In this document: positions 33,647 through 44,229 of the stretch, piece by piece
Position numbering within the stretch: the stretch's first letter is position 1
How the letters are laid out: each line of letters starts with the position of its first letter
Assembly: GCA_021234155.1 (NCBI GenBank)
Contig: JAJEKV010000012.1
Span: 9,142,448-9,206,447 of the forward strand
Direction: 5' to 3'
From: Isoetes taiwanensis
Taxonomy: Eukaryota > Streptophyta > Lycopodiopsida > Isoetales > Isoetaceae
DNA: 64,000 nucleotides
Notes under the pieces: model-generated
Seen by the model: only the letters and a program-made list of their open reading frames with translations
What the model was told of the DNA's origin: nothing
Database searches by the model: none
Translations under genes and position numbers: made by a program

Positions 33647-34055
33647 TGTGTTCTTGATCTTCCGTTTGCTAAGAAAATTCTCCCAGATCAGCAATGTTTT
33701 TGATGATATATACAATCCGCTGCAGGATTTTACAGATCAAACTAAGATCTGAGGGAAAAGAAAGAGTATCCCAGACCATGTGAGGAATCCTCTGTGCCTG
33801 GCTCTTTGGGTTCGAAAGCTAAGATGGTTTTTTGGATCATGTTACAAAACTAGTGACCGTTGAGATGACGGATTCCGTTTAAGTGCCTATTACAACACAT
33901 ATATATTTTTGAACGTTAAGGTTCAAGCAATTTTTTTATTGCAAGACATAAAAAATCTTTCTGGGCAACCGTTGGGCCTTTATTAGTATGCCTATGAACT
34001 TGGTCTAGTGCGATAACACACAGGTCCTAGACTATCTATATCTCGAGTTCGGCTC
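33647..34055 (-). promoter_or_regulatory. Upstream region of the kinesin-12 gene
   Basis: About 400 bases between the kinesin start codon and the palindrome cluster. It must include the 5' UTR and core promoter. An AT-rich patch (catatatattttt) lies near 33898. A motif of the form aaCGGnnA (gaccgttgagatgacgg, near 33855-33873) resembles M-phase MSA-like elements only loosely. Confidence 0.3.
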
Positions 34056-34765
34056 AAGATATATATACCCTGGATTCGGGGATCCCGGAGCTAGAGATCC
34101 CGTCCTCCGGAATCCCCAGGCGTTCTCGACGGGATCCGTTCGGAGACCCCCGTTTTTCCGTACTGACACATGCAGGTACCTGTCAGGTCGATCCGGGCCG
34201 TCCGAAACCCCGTCGAATCTCTGCCGTCCGTAGAGATCCCCTCCTCCGGGATCACGCTCGGTGATCCCCCTCCTCGGGATCCGCGAGGACTGGCGATATC
34301 TTCTCCGATAATGGTCGTGGTGATCCCACCTCGGGATCACATCCATGGCGATAGTGATCCCATCCTCAGGGATCCACGCCCCCGACCCCGTTATCCGCCG
34401 CGGGGCCGGCGCGGATATGCCCACGATGTTAGCCCTGGCGTAATTGGGTGATCAGCCCTCAGGGATCAGTCGAGGCTGACACGGCCATTGTTGCCCGTCT
34501 CACTTTGGGCACATTGGCGGCGGCGGTTATCGGTAGCGTAGATCCCCTCCTCGGGGATCCGGCTCGGTGATCCCCTCCTCGAGGGATCACGGGGGCACGG
34601 TCGATATCCTCTTCAGATATCGGCGTGGTGATCCCCACCTCCGTCTTTGATGGCAGCCAGGTGTTTTGCCCGCGATTCGCCAAGTTGTTATTACGGTGTT
34701 GGGGAGTGATCACGCCCTCAGGGATCCCCCCTTGGCGTGGCGTCAAATCGCGGCCGGGTTATCGC
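34056..34765. repeat. GATC palindrome cluster, left
   Basis: About ten copies, many degenerate, of a hairpin-like motif: arm GTGATCCC, spacer CTCCTCC, arm GGGATCAC. Clear copies are near 34234-34255, 34259-34280, 34540-34560 and 34567-34590. GC-rich against an AT-rich background. The spacer reads CTCCTCC on the plus strand, as in the right-hand cluster at 37587-38280. Confidence 0.8.
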
Positions 34766-35143
34766 CTTCGGAATCATGTCCTTGCAATTACGAGCCGTCC
34801 GTGGTAGCATCGAGCCGTCCATTCAAATTTAAAATGACGACCGAATTATTACGCGTGCGTTGCCAATAATGTGGTGCCACGTAGATAAGTGATTCCGAGG
34901 AGGGAATTCCCCACTCTGCACGGAGTGCAATTTTGGATTACTCACTTTTTGACCTCTGCGCCATTTTACGAGAGGAGGGGGGCCGGTTCAGTAGGCGCAG
35001 TTGCAGCTGTGTCTCGATCTGAAAGCCGAGTGTCTTTGACTTGTTTAAGGTAAAAAATCGATTGAATAGACCTCGGTCGACCTCGGTTTACTGTTTTTTA
35101 ACCTTTGCTTTGTTTTTTAACGTAATCTTGCCTGTCCTTGCAG

Positions 35144-36181
35144 ATGGAGGAATCTGTTAACCTGGAAGTTAGCTTGAATACCTCCATAAATGAGAACTGG
35201 GGGCCCGCAGATGAGGCTGCAAACTCCCTTAAGTTACCCGGCTGTTTTGAGAGATATAGCCGGGTTTGAATCGAGATCTGAAGGTGGAATCCCCTTCCAA
35301 GGAGAAGGAAAAGCCTGATCCGACAACAGTGGTCGAGCCCCCTGCAGATAAAAATCCAGCCTCTGTTGAGGCTCATTGGCAGGAGGATATTCATGGGGCT
35401 CAAGGGGATGGCGAGGTTGTTTGGGAAGATTTCTTGGAGCACCCACAGGAAGAGCCCCCCCACTCTACGGTATGATCGGTCGGCCCTTGAGATGGAGGTG
35501 CTGTGTAGACGTCTGCGATAAGAGTTACAGCAGAAAGGTTGATTTAGAAAATCATAGGTTCAGGGCACACCAGATTTATGAGAATTTCAAGCTCCCCGAT
35601 GCTCCAAGGGGTCGGATTCCTGGCAGTCAGAGCAAGGGTGAATCCAAGAAGAGGGACTATGGGAAGATAGTGTGGCACCGATCTTGTGATCCCGATTTCA
35701 AGTATGCCCATAACTTGACCAGGAAACTTCAAAGGACTAGACGAAATGCAGCGGTATTAGTGGATCAACGATAGATATTAGGATTGCTTCTACCGGGGCG
35801 AAGCCGACTTCATCAATTTGCGTGTTCGTGAGAAAGAAAGCACGGAGCCCGAATCCCGGAGAAGCAAATAAGGAAATTCGGCTCGAATTGCTCTCGAGCC
35901 ATGGCAATGGGGTCACCGAGGAGGAAATTTGGCCAGCCCTAAATTGGATGCCGAAGCGGCCGAAAGTGCCCAAGTGGACGCAGACGATTGAGTGCCGAGG
36001 TTGTTCTGCTGCAGATGATAATCTGAAATCTCCCCAGGTAAAAAAGGACACCACATCGCTCGGATGCACCATTGAAGCCGGGCCGACTAAGGCGTCGAGA
36101 ATCTGCTATCATGGCTCCCAATCATATTATTTCGAAGAATCCGAGCCCGATGACGAAGAGGAGCCGGTTGATTCCAAATAA
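35144..36181 (+). pseudogene. C2H2 zinc-finger ORF relic between palindrome clusters
   Basis: Opens after an acceptor-like ttgcag with MEESVNLEVSLNTSI. The coding trail changes frame near 35266 (acidic DGEVVWEDFLEHPQEE), again near 35470, and again at about 35780. The third piece holds a C2H2 finger: CDKSYSRKVDLENHRFRAH with the paired Cys upstream (spacing C-x3/4-C-x12-H-x4-H). The last piece ends in an acidic tail ESEPDDEEEPVDSK. No transposase signature seen. Frame breaks may be mutations or unrecognised short introns. Confidence 0.5.
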
Positions 36182-37041
36182 AACCCAAAGAGGATAAGAT
36201 TTCATTATTTGTATTGCATAGATCCCTCCTTTTTTATTGTTGTTCGTCCTACCGGAGAGGTCTCCGGAGAGATGGATCTTTAATTTCACATTGACATATC
36301 CAATTGTTGTGGAGAGTCCGCTACTTAAGGTGGGCAAACAAATGCGCAATCCGTGGAGTTCATCACCGGGCGAGGCCCAAAATTCCAAACAATTCCAAGT
36401 GGCCTCGGAGATTTGGCATGCGAGGTGGATCTGAATTGCATTGGAGCTTCTTTTCTTGTGAGTGTAATTTTGCTACTCTGATTCATTACATTGCTCAAAC
36501 AATTGGAATTCGGTTTTAATTTGCACATCCTCTCCTCGATTGTACTTGTCCATTCGATTCCTATTTAGAAGAGATGTCACCATGTAATGGTTCACCTCTT
36601 TGCATTCGGATTATTTCTAAGTGGAAGCAAAGCGGGGTTTAGGCGGGGGCATATGACTAATTTGCAAAGTTGATCCCGCCATCACCGTTTGGCAAAGCTG
36701 CTCAACGGAGAATTCAACATGTTCAGTACTACTACATTCCTGTTAATGCAAGGTAACATCTGCTTGTCAAGTTAAAAGATCCCCTTCATTTTTGATTGTC
36801 AAGTGATTAGTTTTATCGAACTGCGGTGGGCCATTGGAGCTGTTTATATTAGTTGTTGATCAATTGGCATGCGGTTTGAACAAGCCCCGCCGTGCATTTT
36901 TCACTTTGATTCTTATGATCCCCGCATGCAGATGTTCGAGGCTTCATAACTTTGTGAGTTATTTGGTGTACACATATTTATGGTTTCAAAGATAGGTAAT
37001 TAGGTTCTTATTTTAGGGATTGAACTTCGGATTACATTTCC
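36182..37041. other. Stretch without a recognised gene
   Basis: Lies between the zinc-finger relic and the Ulp1-like exon. Short ORFs on both strands lack known motifs. It could hold introns or decayed exons of the same gene. Confidence 0.35.
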
Positions 37042-37521
37042 ATGTTCTTGAGTGACCTATTCAAGAGGTGGAAGCACAAGGAATCAGCACTTCACAATGC
37101 TCCTTGCATACTGATGGATGCTCCCCAGCAACATAACAGCCAAGATTGTGGTGTATATGTCATAAATTATGTGAATAGATTTATTCGAGATGTTTGCGGC
37201 ACCAAAGATCGGGTAAATCACAATTGAAATGACTTAAGAATTGTCACTTTTCGGTTGTCATTGCTTAAGAATTGTCTCTTTTTTTTAGGGTTGTCATTAC
37301 AGGGATTGGTTCGGAAGGAAGAGATAGACAATACCCTGAAGTGTTTCATTACGGTGTTGCGAAATTGGTGGTTGTCTAGCCCAAGGGAAATCCACTTTCT
37401 ATTTGCCCGAAGGCCCGGATCAGTTCTCTCGTCCAGTTACCCGTCTACTGTTAAATGGCCCCTGAAAATAACAATGGATCTAATCTGTATACTGTATATC
37501 TGCACATATGAATATCTATGA
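37042..37521 (+). CDS. Ulp1-like cysteine protease, C-terminal part
   Basis: Carries the C-terminal catalytic block of the C48 (Ulp1/SENP) family: ILMDAPQQHNSQDCGVYVIN, with the Gln and the nucleophilic Cys in QDCG. The His and Asp part would lie upstream and is not seen. A plausible intron (donor gtaaatcac after 37215, acceptor ttacag before 37303) joins to LVRKEEIDNTLKCFITVL and an open frame to 37521. Ulp1 domains ride on many plant DNA transposons (MULE and CACTA groups), which fits the flanking palindrome clusters. ATG at 37042 is only the first in-frame Met of this piece. Confidence 0.65.
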
Positions 37522-37586
37522 ATATAAGAAATGAACTTTCTGTGAAATATTGGTCAATGTGGAATATGAGACATAACATAATTATT

Positions 37587-38280
37587 GGTGATCCCCTCCT
37601 CCGGGATCACAACATGTGATCCCCTCCTCCGGGATCACAACTTGTGATCCCCGCCTCCGGGATCACAACATAATTATTGGGGATCCCCTCCTCCGGGATC
37701 ACAACGCGCATGGCTGTGGATCCCCTCCTCCGGGATCACACGTCCGCGAAAAAAGCATTATTTAATTTCAATGGTATGGTTATTATTTTCGATATTAAGG
37801 CATATTAGTTTGTAGATCTTGGGATGATCCCCTCCTCCGGGATCACAACATAATTAATGGGGATCCCCCTCCCGGGATCCTGCGTCCATGAAAAAGCATT
37901 ATTTAATTTCAATGGTATGGTTATTATTTTTTCGATATTAAGGCATATTAGTTTGTAGATGCTTGGGATGATCCCCTCCTCCGGGGTCACAACATAATTA
38001 ATGGGGATCCCCTCCTCCGGGATCACACGTCCGCGAAAAAAACATTATTTAATTTCAATGGTATGGTTACTATTTTCGATATGAAGGCATATTCTTTTGT
38101 AGATGCCGTGTGATCCCCTCCTCAGGGATCACAACATAATTAATGGGGATCCCCTCTTCCGGGATCACACGTCCGCGAAAAAAGCATTATTTAATTTCAA
38201 TGGTATGGTTACTATTTTCGATATTAAGGCATATTCTTCTGTAGATGCCGTGTGATCCCCACCTCCGGGATCACACGTCC
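37587..38280. repeat. GATC palindrome cluster, right, with 143-bp tandem repeat
   Basis: About a dozen near-perfect copies of the GTGATCCC/CTCCTCC/GGGATCAC hairpin, the first five closely packed (37589-37740). From about 37735 they are built into roughly four head-to-tail units of 142-145 bases, each containing cgcgaaaaaagcattattta, caatggtatggtta and gatattaaggcatatt. The stretch ends near 38280, after which plain AT-rich sequence resumes. Confidence 0.9.
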
Positions 38281-38407
38281 GGTTCTTAAATGTCCCAATT
38301 TAACCTCAATGGTTTGATTTCTTAAATGAGTTGCGTTGCCCCTAAGTATGTCGTATGTAGTGAGAACAATTGAAAGTAAACTCATAAATGACTTAACATG
38401 TTCTGTT

Positions 38408-39187
38408 TTTTTTTTTTTTTTTTTTTTTTTTGAAGGCAGGATATTTATATTTTATTATATAGAAAAAAATTACATAAACAAACAAAGCTAGCAAGTTGTC
38501 CCTTATATGGACTGAACATCTTTATGGCGCAATTGCCTAGGTTCCCTATTTAATCTAGTCATCCTCTATAGTGCCTCTGCTGGCCAAAAAGCATAGAAAG
38601 TATTCATAAAAGCCTGAGATTCTTCCAACAGAGTCGAATTCCGGGTCATAACTATCTCCGAATTTCCTTCTATGAGCAATGCCCATCAAAGAAACTTCAA
38701 AACTAAAGCTTGCTGAGATCCTTCTGTAATCCGAGTTGAGCTTGCCCCTATCCACCTCACATCGGTGTTTCCACACACCACAATGCAATGGCAACCATCG
38801 ACCTTTTCAGCTTGGAGGTCCTGAGCATAGCAATCCTCGGCCAACCAAGTTCCTGGGGTGTAATCCCGAGTATGGGCATTGCCCAATCCCAAAAAGGCCT
38901 GATTGCTGGGCAGAAAAACATGTGATTGGTATCCTCTTCTGCTTTACATCCGAATGGGCAGTCTGTATCCAAGACAATCTTTCTTTGCTTCAGCCGACAT
39001 AAGGTATCTATTCCATTTTGCCATGCAAGCCAAATGAAATGTTGGATTTTTCTGCTGCACCACAGATTCCAGCTATCCACCAAATAAGGTAGTATGTCTG
39101 CTTCATCATATCCTATTCTGCTGCATATTCTTAAGGGTTCTCTGTGTAGCAGTAACTTGTATAGTAGACTCACCTTATACCCTTTGA
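38408..39187 (-). mobile_element. 5'-truncated LINE with 14-bp target duplication
   Basis: Minus strand. The poly(A) tail appears as a T run at 38408-38431. The coding remnant (39173-38757 and shifted frames to 38555) encodes a reverse-transcriptase zinc-binding (zf-RVT) end: WNLWCSRKIQHFIWLAWQN, then CPFGCKAEEDTNHMFFCP. Both sides carry taacatgttctgtt (38394-38407 and 39188-39201), a perfect 14-bp target duplication. A typical target-primed insertion of a 780-bp 3' fragment. Confidence 0.92.
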
Positions 39188-39212
39188 TAACATGTTCTGT
39201 TCAACTGCATAC

Positions 39213-39575
39213 TTACAATAACCCCTCCATCTCAACTTGCTTCCAGCTCTTCTTGATTTCCTTGTCCTTCCTGTTCCCAAGCTCTATCAAAGGCTTGAGC
39301 CTTGCCAAACTATTTCCACACTTCTCTTCAATTGCCAAGGTGGGGAGAGTTGTTATGGCTATCATGTTGGTGCCCCCAACATCATTCATTCTCTCTAGCC
39401 TAGTGTCGAGTTGTCTCATAAGAGAATCAGTAGCAACAAGCATGCTAGGATCTTTTTCTGCCCTTGACACCACTCTAGCAATTACTTCCTGTAAGGATGC
39501 ACGAGTCTTATCCAAGTTAAACCTTCTCTCCATTTGGGAGAGAGACTCCTCTCCCAAGCATATAATGTCGGCCAC
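39213..39575 (-). CDS. Unrecognised ORF, helical and charged
   Basis: 120 residues, minus strand (MADIICLGEESLSQMERRFN..), rich in Leu, Arg and Glu with coiled-coil-like spacing (SLMRQLDTRLERM; LARLKPLIELGNRKDKEIKK). Cut at its 5' side by the LTR element starting at 39594. It could be a fragment of a retroelement gag or of a host gene; I do not recognise it. Confidence 0.35.
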   Translation of the reverse strand: MADIICLGEESLSQMERRFNLDKTRASLQEVIARVVSRAEKDPSMLVATDSLMRQLDTRLERMNDVGGTNMIAITTLPTLAIEEKCGNSLARLKPLIELGNRKDKEIKKSWKQVEMEGLL

Positions 39576-39593
39576 ATCTTCACATGGGTTTCC

Positions 39594-40295
39594 TGTTAGC
39601 CTCTTCTACGCACCCAAGGAAAACTGAAGAACAAGCGCTAACTACAACAACCCAAGCAAATCTCAAGGTATATGAGATAGGCTAGGCCTCACTCTACTGG
39701 CATCATAAATCACCAACATAATCATTCTTACACAAGTCTTTTGAGATTATAGAAATAGAGATAACAAATAGGAGAATCACATAATCATAATCAAAATATC
39801 ATACTTCAACATAATAATATTCAACTGATCAAGAAACATACTCACAACTTCAAGAACTTTGCCCAGATGTCATCTTCCAAATTTGGGCCTCCCTTCTACA
39901 CGAATTTTGGCTATCTTATAGAAAACTCTACTTGATCCTAGCCACTAGATCTAGGCAAATCACAACCTTAGATCCAAATTCTAACTACCATAAGTTCACT
40001 AGATTTTGCCACCTCAACTTCAAATCTAGGTCATCCAAACTTCTTTGCAACTACCATGCTTCCCCAGATTCATGACACGTCATCAAATTATCAACCATTG
40101 AAAATATTTCTTAAGGACTTTAATACTCCTTCAAGTCCATAGGTTCCACTTTAGTACATCATAAATGCTTCCTCCACAATATTTGCACATTTTTTACATT
40201 TTCTCCACATTACACCCATATAATTCTTCATTTATGCATACATTTCATAAATTTAAGCTCATTATGCAAAAATAGTCAAGATAAAACACACAACA
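39594..40295 (-). repeat. LTR of the LARD-like element (left, 3' LTR)
   Basis: 702 bp. Differs from 42080-42781 at few positions (for example cacgtcatc/cacatcatc and actgaag/acccaag). Confidence 0.9.
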
Positions 40296-42079
40296 TTATT
40301 CCCCCCCAAGATTATTCATCGTCCCGATGAATTCTTCAAAAATCTTTTCCTCGATCTTCATGTCTTCAACTTGATCCTCAAATAGCATCACAACTTAACA
40401 AAAATCCAATGTCAAAATATCTTCAAGTCTTCAAAAACATCTATAGAAGCCTTCCAAGGAAAAAAAATACTAAAACTTCTAACATCACTTCATCTTCATC
40501 AATTATAGGGTGGCAAGTCCCATCCAGGTCAGTGGCACCCTCGCTCTACTGCCCTGGCATGGCGCTCTATCCCCTTCACAACACTTATAATTTTTCATCA
40601 CATTTTACATAGGTCATGAGATGCTGCTGCCTTTCTAGGTCAGCACGTCCATCATGCCATCCATAATCACTTAAATAAAAAATAAAACTTGTACAACTTC
40701 ATTTGATAGCTTGAATTCTTGAAAAAACTTAGAAATTAGATCCAATCGAATTGCAAAAGCATAAACACTAACCACATAATCTTGATCTTCACAATATGGT
40801 GTTTGACTTGAATAAGCTTGTTGGAGAATAGTCTTCTCTAAATAATGATGGTCTTCAAAAATATTAAAACTTCAAACAAAGGTTGATTCTTCAAAGGGAC
40901 TTCAATTCTTCTTAACACATGGGAATATGTTTTGGGCACATATACTTGCATAAATAATATCATCAAGTGCAATATTGGGACTGCTAAAATATGAACTTGG
41001 ACTGCTAAAATATGAACTTGGTCTGGATTCGAACAATAAACCTCGCATTTGCTAGGCCACATCCCTTACCATCTCATTCCAATTACTCTTTTATAAATTT
41101 TCTCCTATCTTTTTTTTCTATTAAAGAGCTTTTACTTCCTTTTTCTTTTTTTCTTTTTATTTTTCTTCCTCTTTTCTCTGCTATGCGCGCGGACAGGGCC
41201 GTTAGGTTATGGCGAAGCAAACAGAGGATGCATCACCTGATCTTAGATATGGCGGAAGGATAGTGGCTGTGGTTTAGAGTTTCCAGCAGGATCATGGGCA
41301 AAAAGGAGCGGAGACGAATTGGGTAGTGGCGGAAAGCAAACAGGGCTGGCGGCTATGGCAGAAGCATAGATGGATCAGGCGACTCTTGAATATGGCAGTA
41401 TGGAGAAATAAAGCAAAGGTAGACGGTTTTGGGCTGTAACAGAGTATATTAGGCTTCAATTCTTCTTTGTTTTGCACGGCCATGGCATATTAGATAATCA
41501 AGACGCAGATGGAACAGATAAAACAGAGATATGATAAGGTTTTGAAGAGCTTTGAAATGGTAATACAGGGTGAAGCTATGGCAGCAAAGGTCATTCAGAT
41601 CAGACATCCTTTCTGTATTCATATTCTGCAAGCATAGATCTGAGGCAAACAGAGGATAGATCTGGTAGAAGGCAGATGGGTAACCGGCTTAGGGTATGGC
41701 AGAACGATTTAAGGCCTTCGGATTTCTTAGGCAGTGTCTTCATGGGCTATGGCAGCATGCATATCATTAGAATCAGAGCGAAGGCCGATTTTTTCTTTTT
41801 AGAAGCATTTGGCATTCCATTCAATCATCTTTGGCCGTGGCATAACAAGAATAGAAACAACATTTTCATACCTCTGCAATAGGCTTCAAAGACATTTACA
41901 AACTTCGATCTACCATTGATACACTACCATTCTTTGAACATCGTATTCTCCACTTGCACTTAAATGATACTCCATGGATACCGATTGCAACATAATTATG
42001 TACCACTACCATCTTTGATCTAAAGATAAGAAATATCTTGCCCGCAAAAGTGTTGCTTTCTCATAATGCCCCCAAAATA

Positions 42080-42781
42080 TGTTAGCCTCTTCTACGCACC
42101 CAAGGAAAACCCAAGAACAAGCGCTAACTACAACAACCCAAGCAAATCTCAAGGTATATGAGATAGGCTAGGCCTCACTCTCTTGGCATCATAAATCACC
42201 AACATAATCATTCTTACACAAGTCTTTTGAGATTATAGAAATAGAGATAACAAATAGGAGAATCACATAATCATAATCAAAATATCATACTTCAACATAA
42301 TAATATTCAACTGATCAAGAAACATACTCACAACTTCAAGAACTTTGCCCAGATGTCATCTTCCAAATTTGGGCCTCCCTTCTACACGAATTTTGGCTAT
42401 CTTATAGAAAACTCTACTTGATCCTAGCCACTAGATCTAGGCAAATCACAACCTTAGATCCAAATTCTAACTACCATAAGTTCACTAGATTTTGCCACCT
42501 CAACTTCAAATCTAGGTCATCCAAACTTCTTTGCAACTACCATGCTTCCCCAGATTCATGACACATCATCAAATTATCAACCATTGAAAATATTTCTTAA
42601 GGACTTTAATACTCCTTCAAGTCCATAGGTTCCACTTTAGTACATCATAAATGCTTCCTCCACAATATTTGCACATTTTTTACATTTTCTCCACATTACA
42701 CCCATATAATTCTTCATTTATGCATACATTTCATAAATTTAAGCTCATTATGCAAAAATAGTCAAGATAAAACACACAACA
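42080..42781 (-). repeat. LTR of the LARD-like element (right, 5' LTR)
   Basis: 702 bp partner of the left repeat. The element boundary is at 42781/42782, where a minus-strand gypsy relic begins. Confidence 0.9.
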
Positions 42782-43185
42782 CTACCAACTTGTCCTTGTT
42801 TGGGTTTGGAAGGATCAGCACTGGTGCTGTGGTCAAAGCTTCCTTGAGCTTGTCAAAAGAAGTTTGAACATCCAAAATCCAATGTGCAACTAGTGCTTAA
42901 TGAGGTTTGAAAGAGGTGCTGCCCATTTAGTAAAGTCCTTCACAGATTTCTTATAAAACCCTGCAAGACCCAAGCAGCTTCTAACTTTGACACATTCTTA
43001 GGTGATGGCCAATCGATTATTGTTTCAACCTTGAATGTGTGGGTAGCAATTCCTTCAACCGACATAACATAGCCTAAATATTCCACCCTCGATGTTGCGA
43101 AGTGGCACTTCGAAAGCTTGCTGAAAAGGTTGTGCCATCAATAATGAACTCATTAAAAAAGTCTCTGAAGACGTCATTCACTAAC
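42782..43185 (-). pseudogene. Ty3/gypsy RT/RNase H relic
   Basis: The minus-strand translation, with frame breaks, recalls the RT-RNase H junction: YVMSVEGIAT, IDWPSPKNV, LGLAGFYKKSVKDF and a piece like LTTAPVLILPNPNKDK at the left edge. It ends at an LTR start in the opposite orientation (43186). Decayed. Confidence 0.65.
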
Positions 43186-43640
43186 TGTGACGTTCCAGTA
43201 TAAAATACTCTAGGATTATGTAACTGTATCACCAAGTCACAGTACACGTCACCAACATGATACGTATAAGAATAGATCACGATCATACTATAGGTATGAT
43301 GGTGCGTAGGGACCACAAAGGGAATTGGTGTATTATATATACTAATAATGGTATAATACCATCAATGAACCTTATCTAAACATATATAATGCAGTCTTGA
43401 GTTTTTCATTTTTGTTTTTGTTCCCCCTGAATATTTCTGCGCCGCAATCTAGCTTCATATTTTATTGCCACGTCTTTCTTCGAGACCTCCGACGCTGTAA
43501 CTTGTCGAGACATGCAGGTTTTCCTATGTCGGTGAACAGTCTGGCAAGGTGGACAGATTGATCCGGCATTCACGTATATAAGAAGCGTGCCCACTCTGCT
43601 CTACTAAAATCTGTTCTGCTCCAATCGATGTCATTCGATT
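43186..43640 (+). mobile_element. LTR 5' fragment related to family A
   Basis: Begins TGTGACGTTCCAGTAT and continues to gtacacgtcaccaa, the same opening as the chromovirus LTRs but then diverging. A TATA-box-like gtatataagaag lies near 43575. The right boundary is not visible; no PBS follows. Confidence 0.5.
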
Positions 43641-44229
43641 GCTCCCAGGTATTTGTGATCTGCAAATATTTTGAACCCTAAATCTTTTGGTTTGCAGCCG
43701 ATAATAAGGAGGCGCTGATGTTTTCAGTTGGAGCCGGAGAAACAGAGCCGCCTTCTTTTGAAACATAATCTTTTGAAACAGAGCCGCTTTCTTTGTTTTG
43801 CAGCCAATCTTCTCCAAGGGAGGCTCAGAAGATAATGTTAGATGTGTTGCAATGCCACGATTTGAGCTGTAGGTTAAGATCATGATCAAGAAAAACGTTA
43901 ACAACAAATTTCTGTGGATCATTACTGAAGAAGTCACTCTCAGCTTTCACGGTAGTTAGATAGAGGCTCCTTCCATAATGCCAAAGACATATTCTTTCTT
44001 CTTTTGGGATGGATCAGTTTGGCAGAAAATGGACAGGGTCTTATCTCTTCTCTGCATGCAACTCTAGAAGAAGATCCATTCACCATTATGTCCTGCATTC
44101 ACCAAGTAGGTCCTTTCCCCCTTGATCATTTTATGTACGTTGATCATTTACTGAGAGACTGGTGATAGTGTATTCGAAACGGCCCAGGTTTGCTAAAGAT
44201 CTTTCCAGTGGAAATAATTGCTATATTAC
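43641..44229. other. Stretch without a recognised gene
   Basis: Contains a short imprecise repetition (cttttgaaacagagccgc with variants, 43735-43810). Otherwise nothing recognised. It could be 5' UTR or intron of the following BTB-type locus. Confidence 0.3.

Larger units (their letters stand above)
39594..42781 (-). mobile_element. Non-coding LTR retrotransposon (LARD-like)
   Basis: Two 702-bp direct repeats (39594-40295 and 42080-42781), nearly identical, with TGTT..AACA ends, flank a 1784-bp interior without any gag or pol motif. A G-rich tract (cttgggggggaataa when read on the minus strand, 40296-40310) just inside the left repeat is a good polypurine tract and sets the minus orientation. 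The sequence after the right repeat (tattttgggggcattatga on minus) would be the PBS but is not the usual tRNA-iMet type. No matching 5-base target duplication (tttcc against ctacc). Non-autonomous. Confidence 0.85.

Noticed and set aside
37587-38280. CRISPR-like spacing of short repeats
   Set aside because: Eukaryotic context, repeats are hairpins embedded in larger tandem units, and the intervening sequences are themselves repeated rather than unique.
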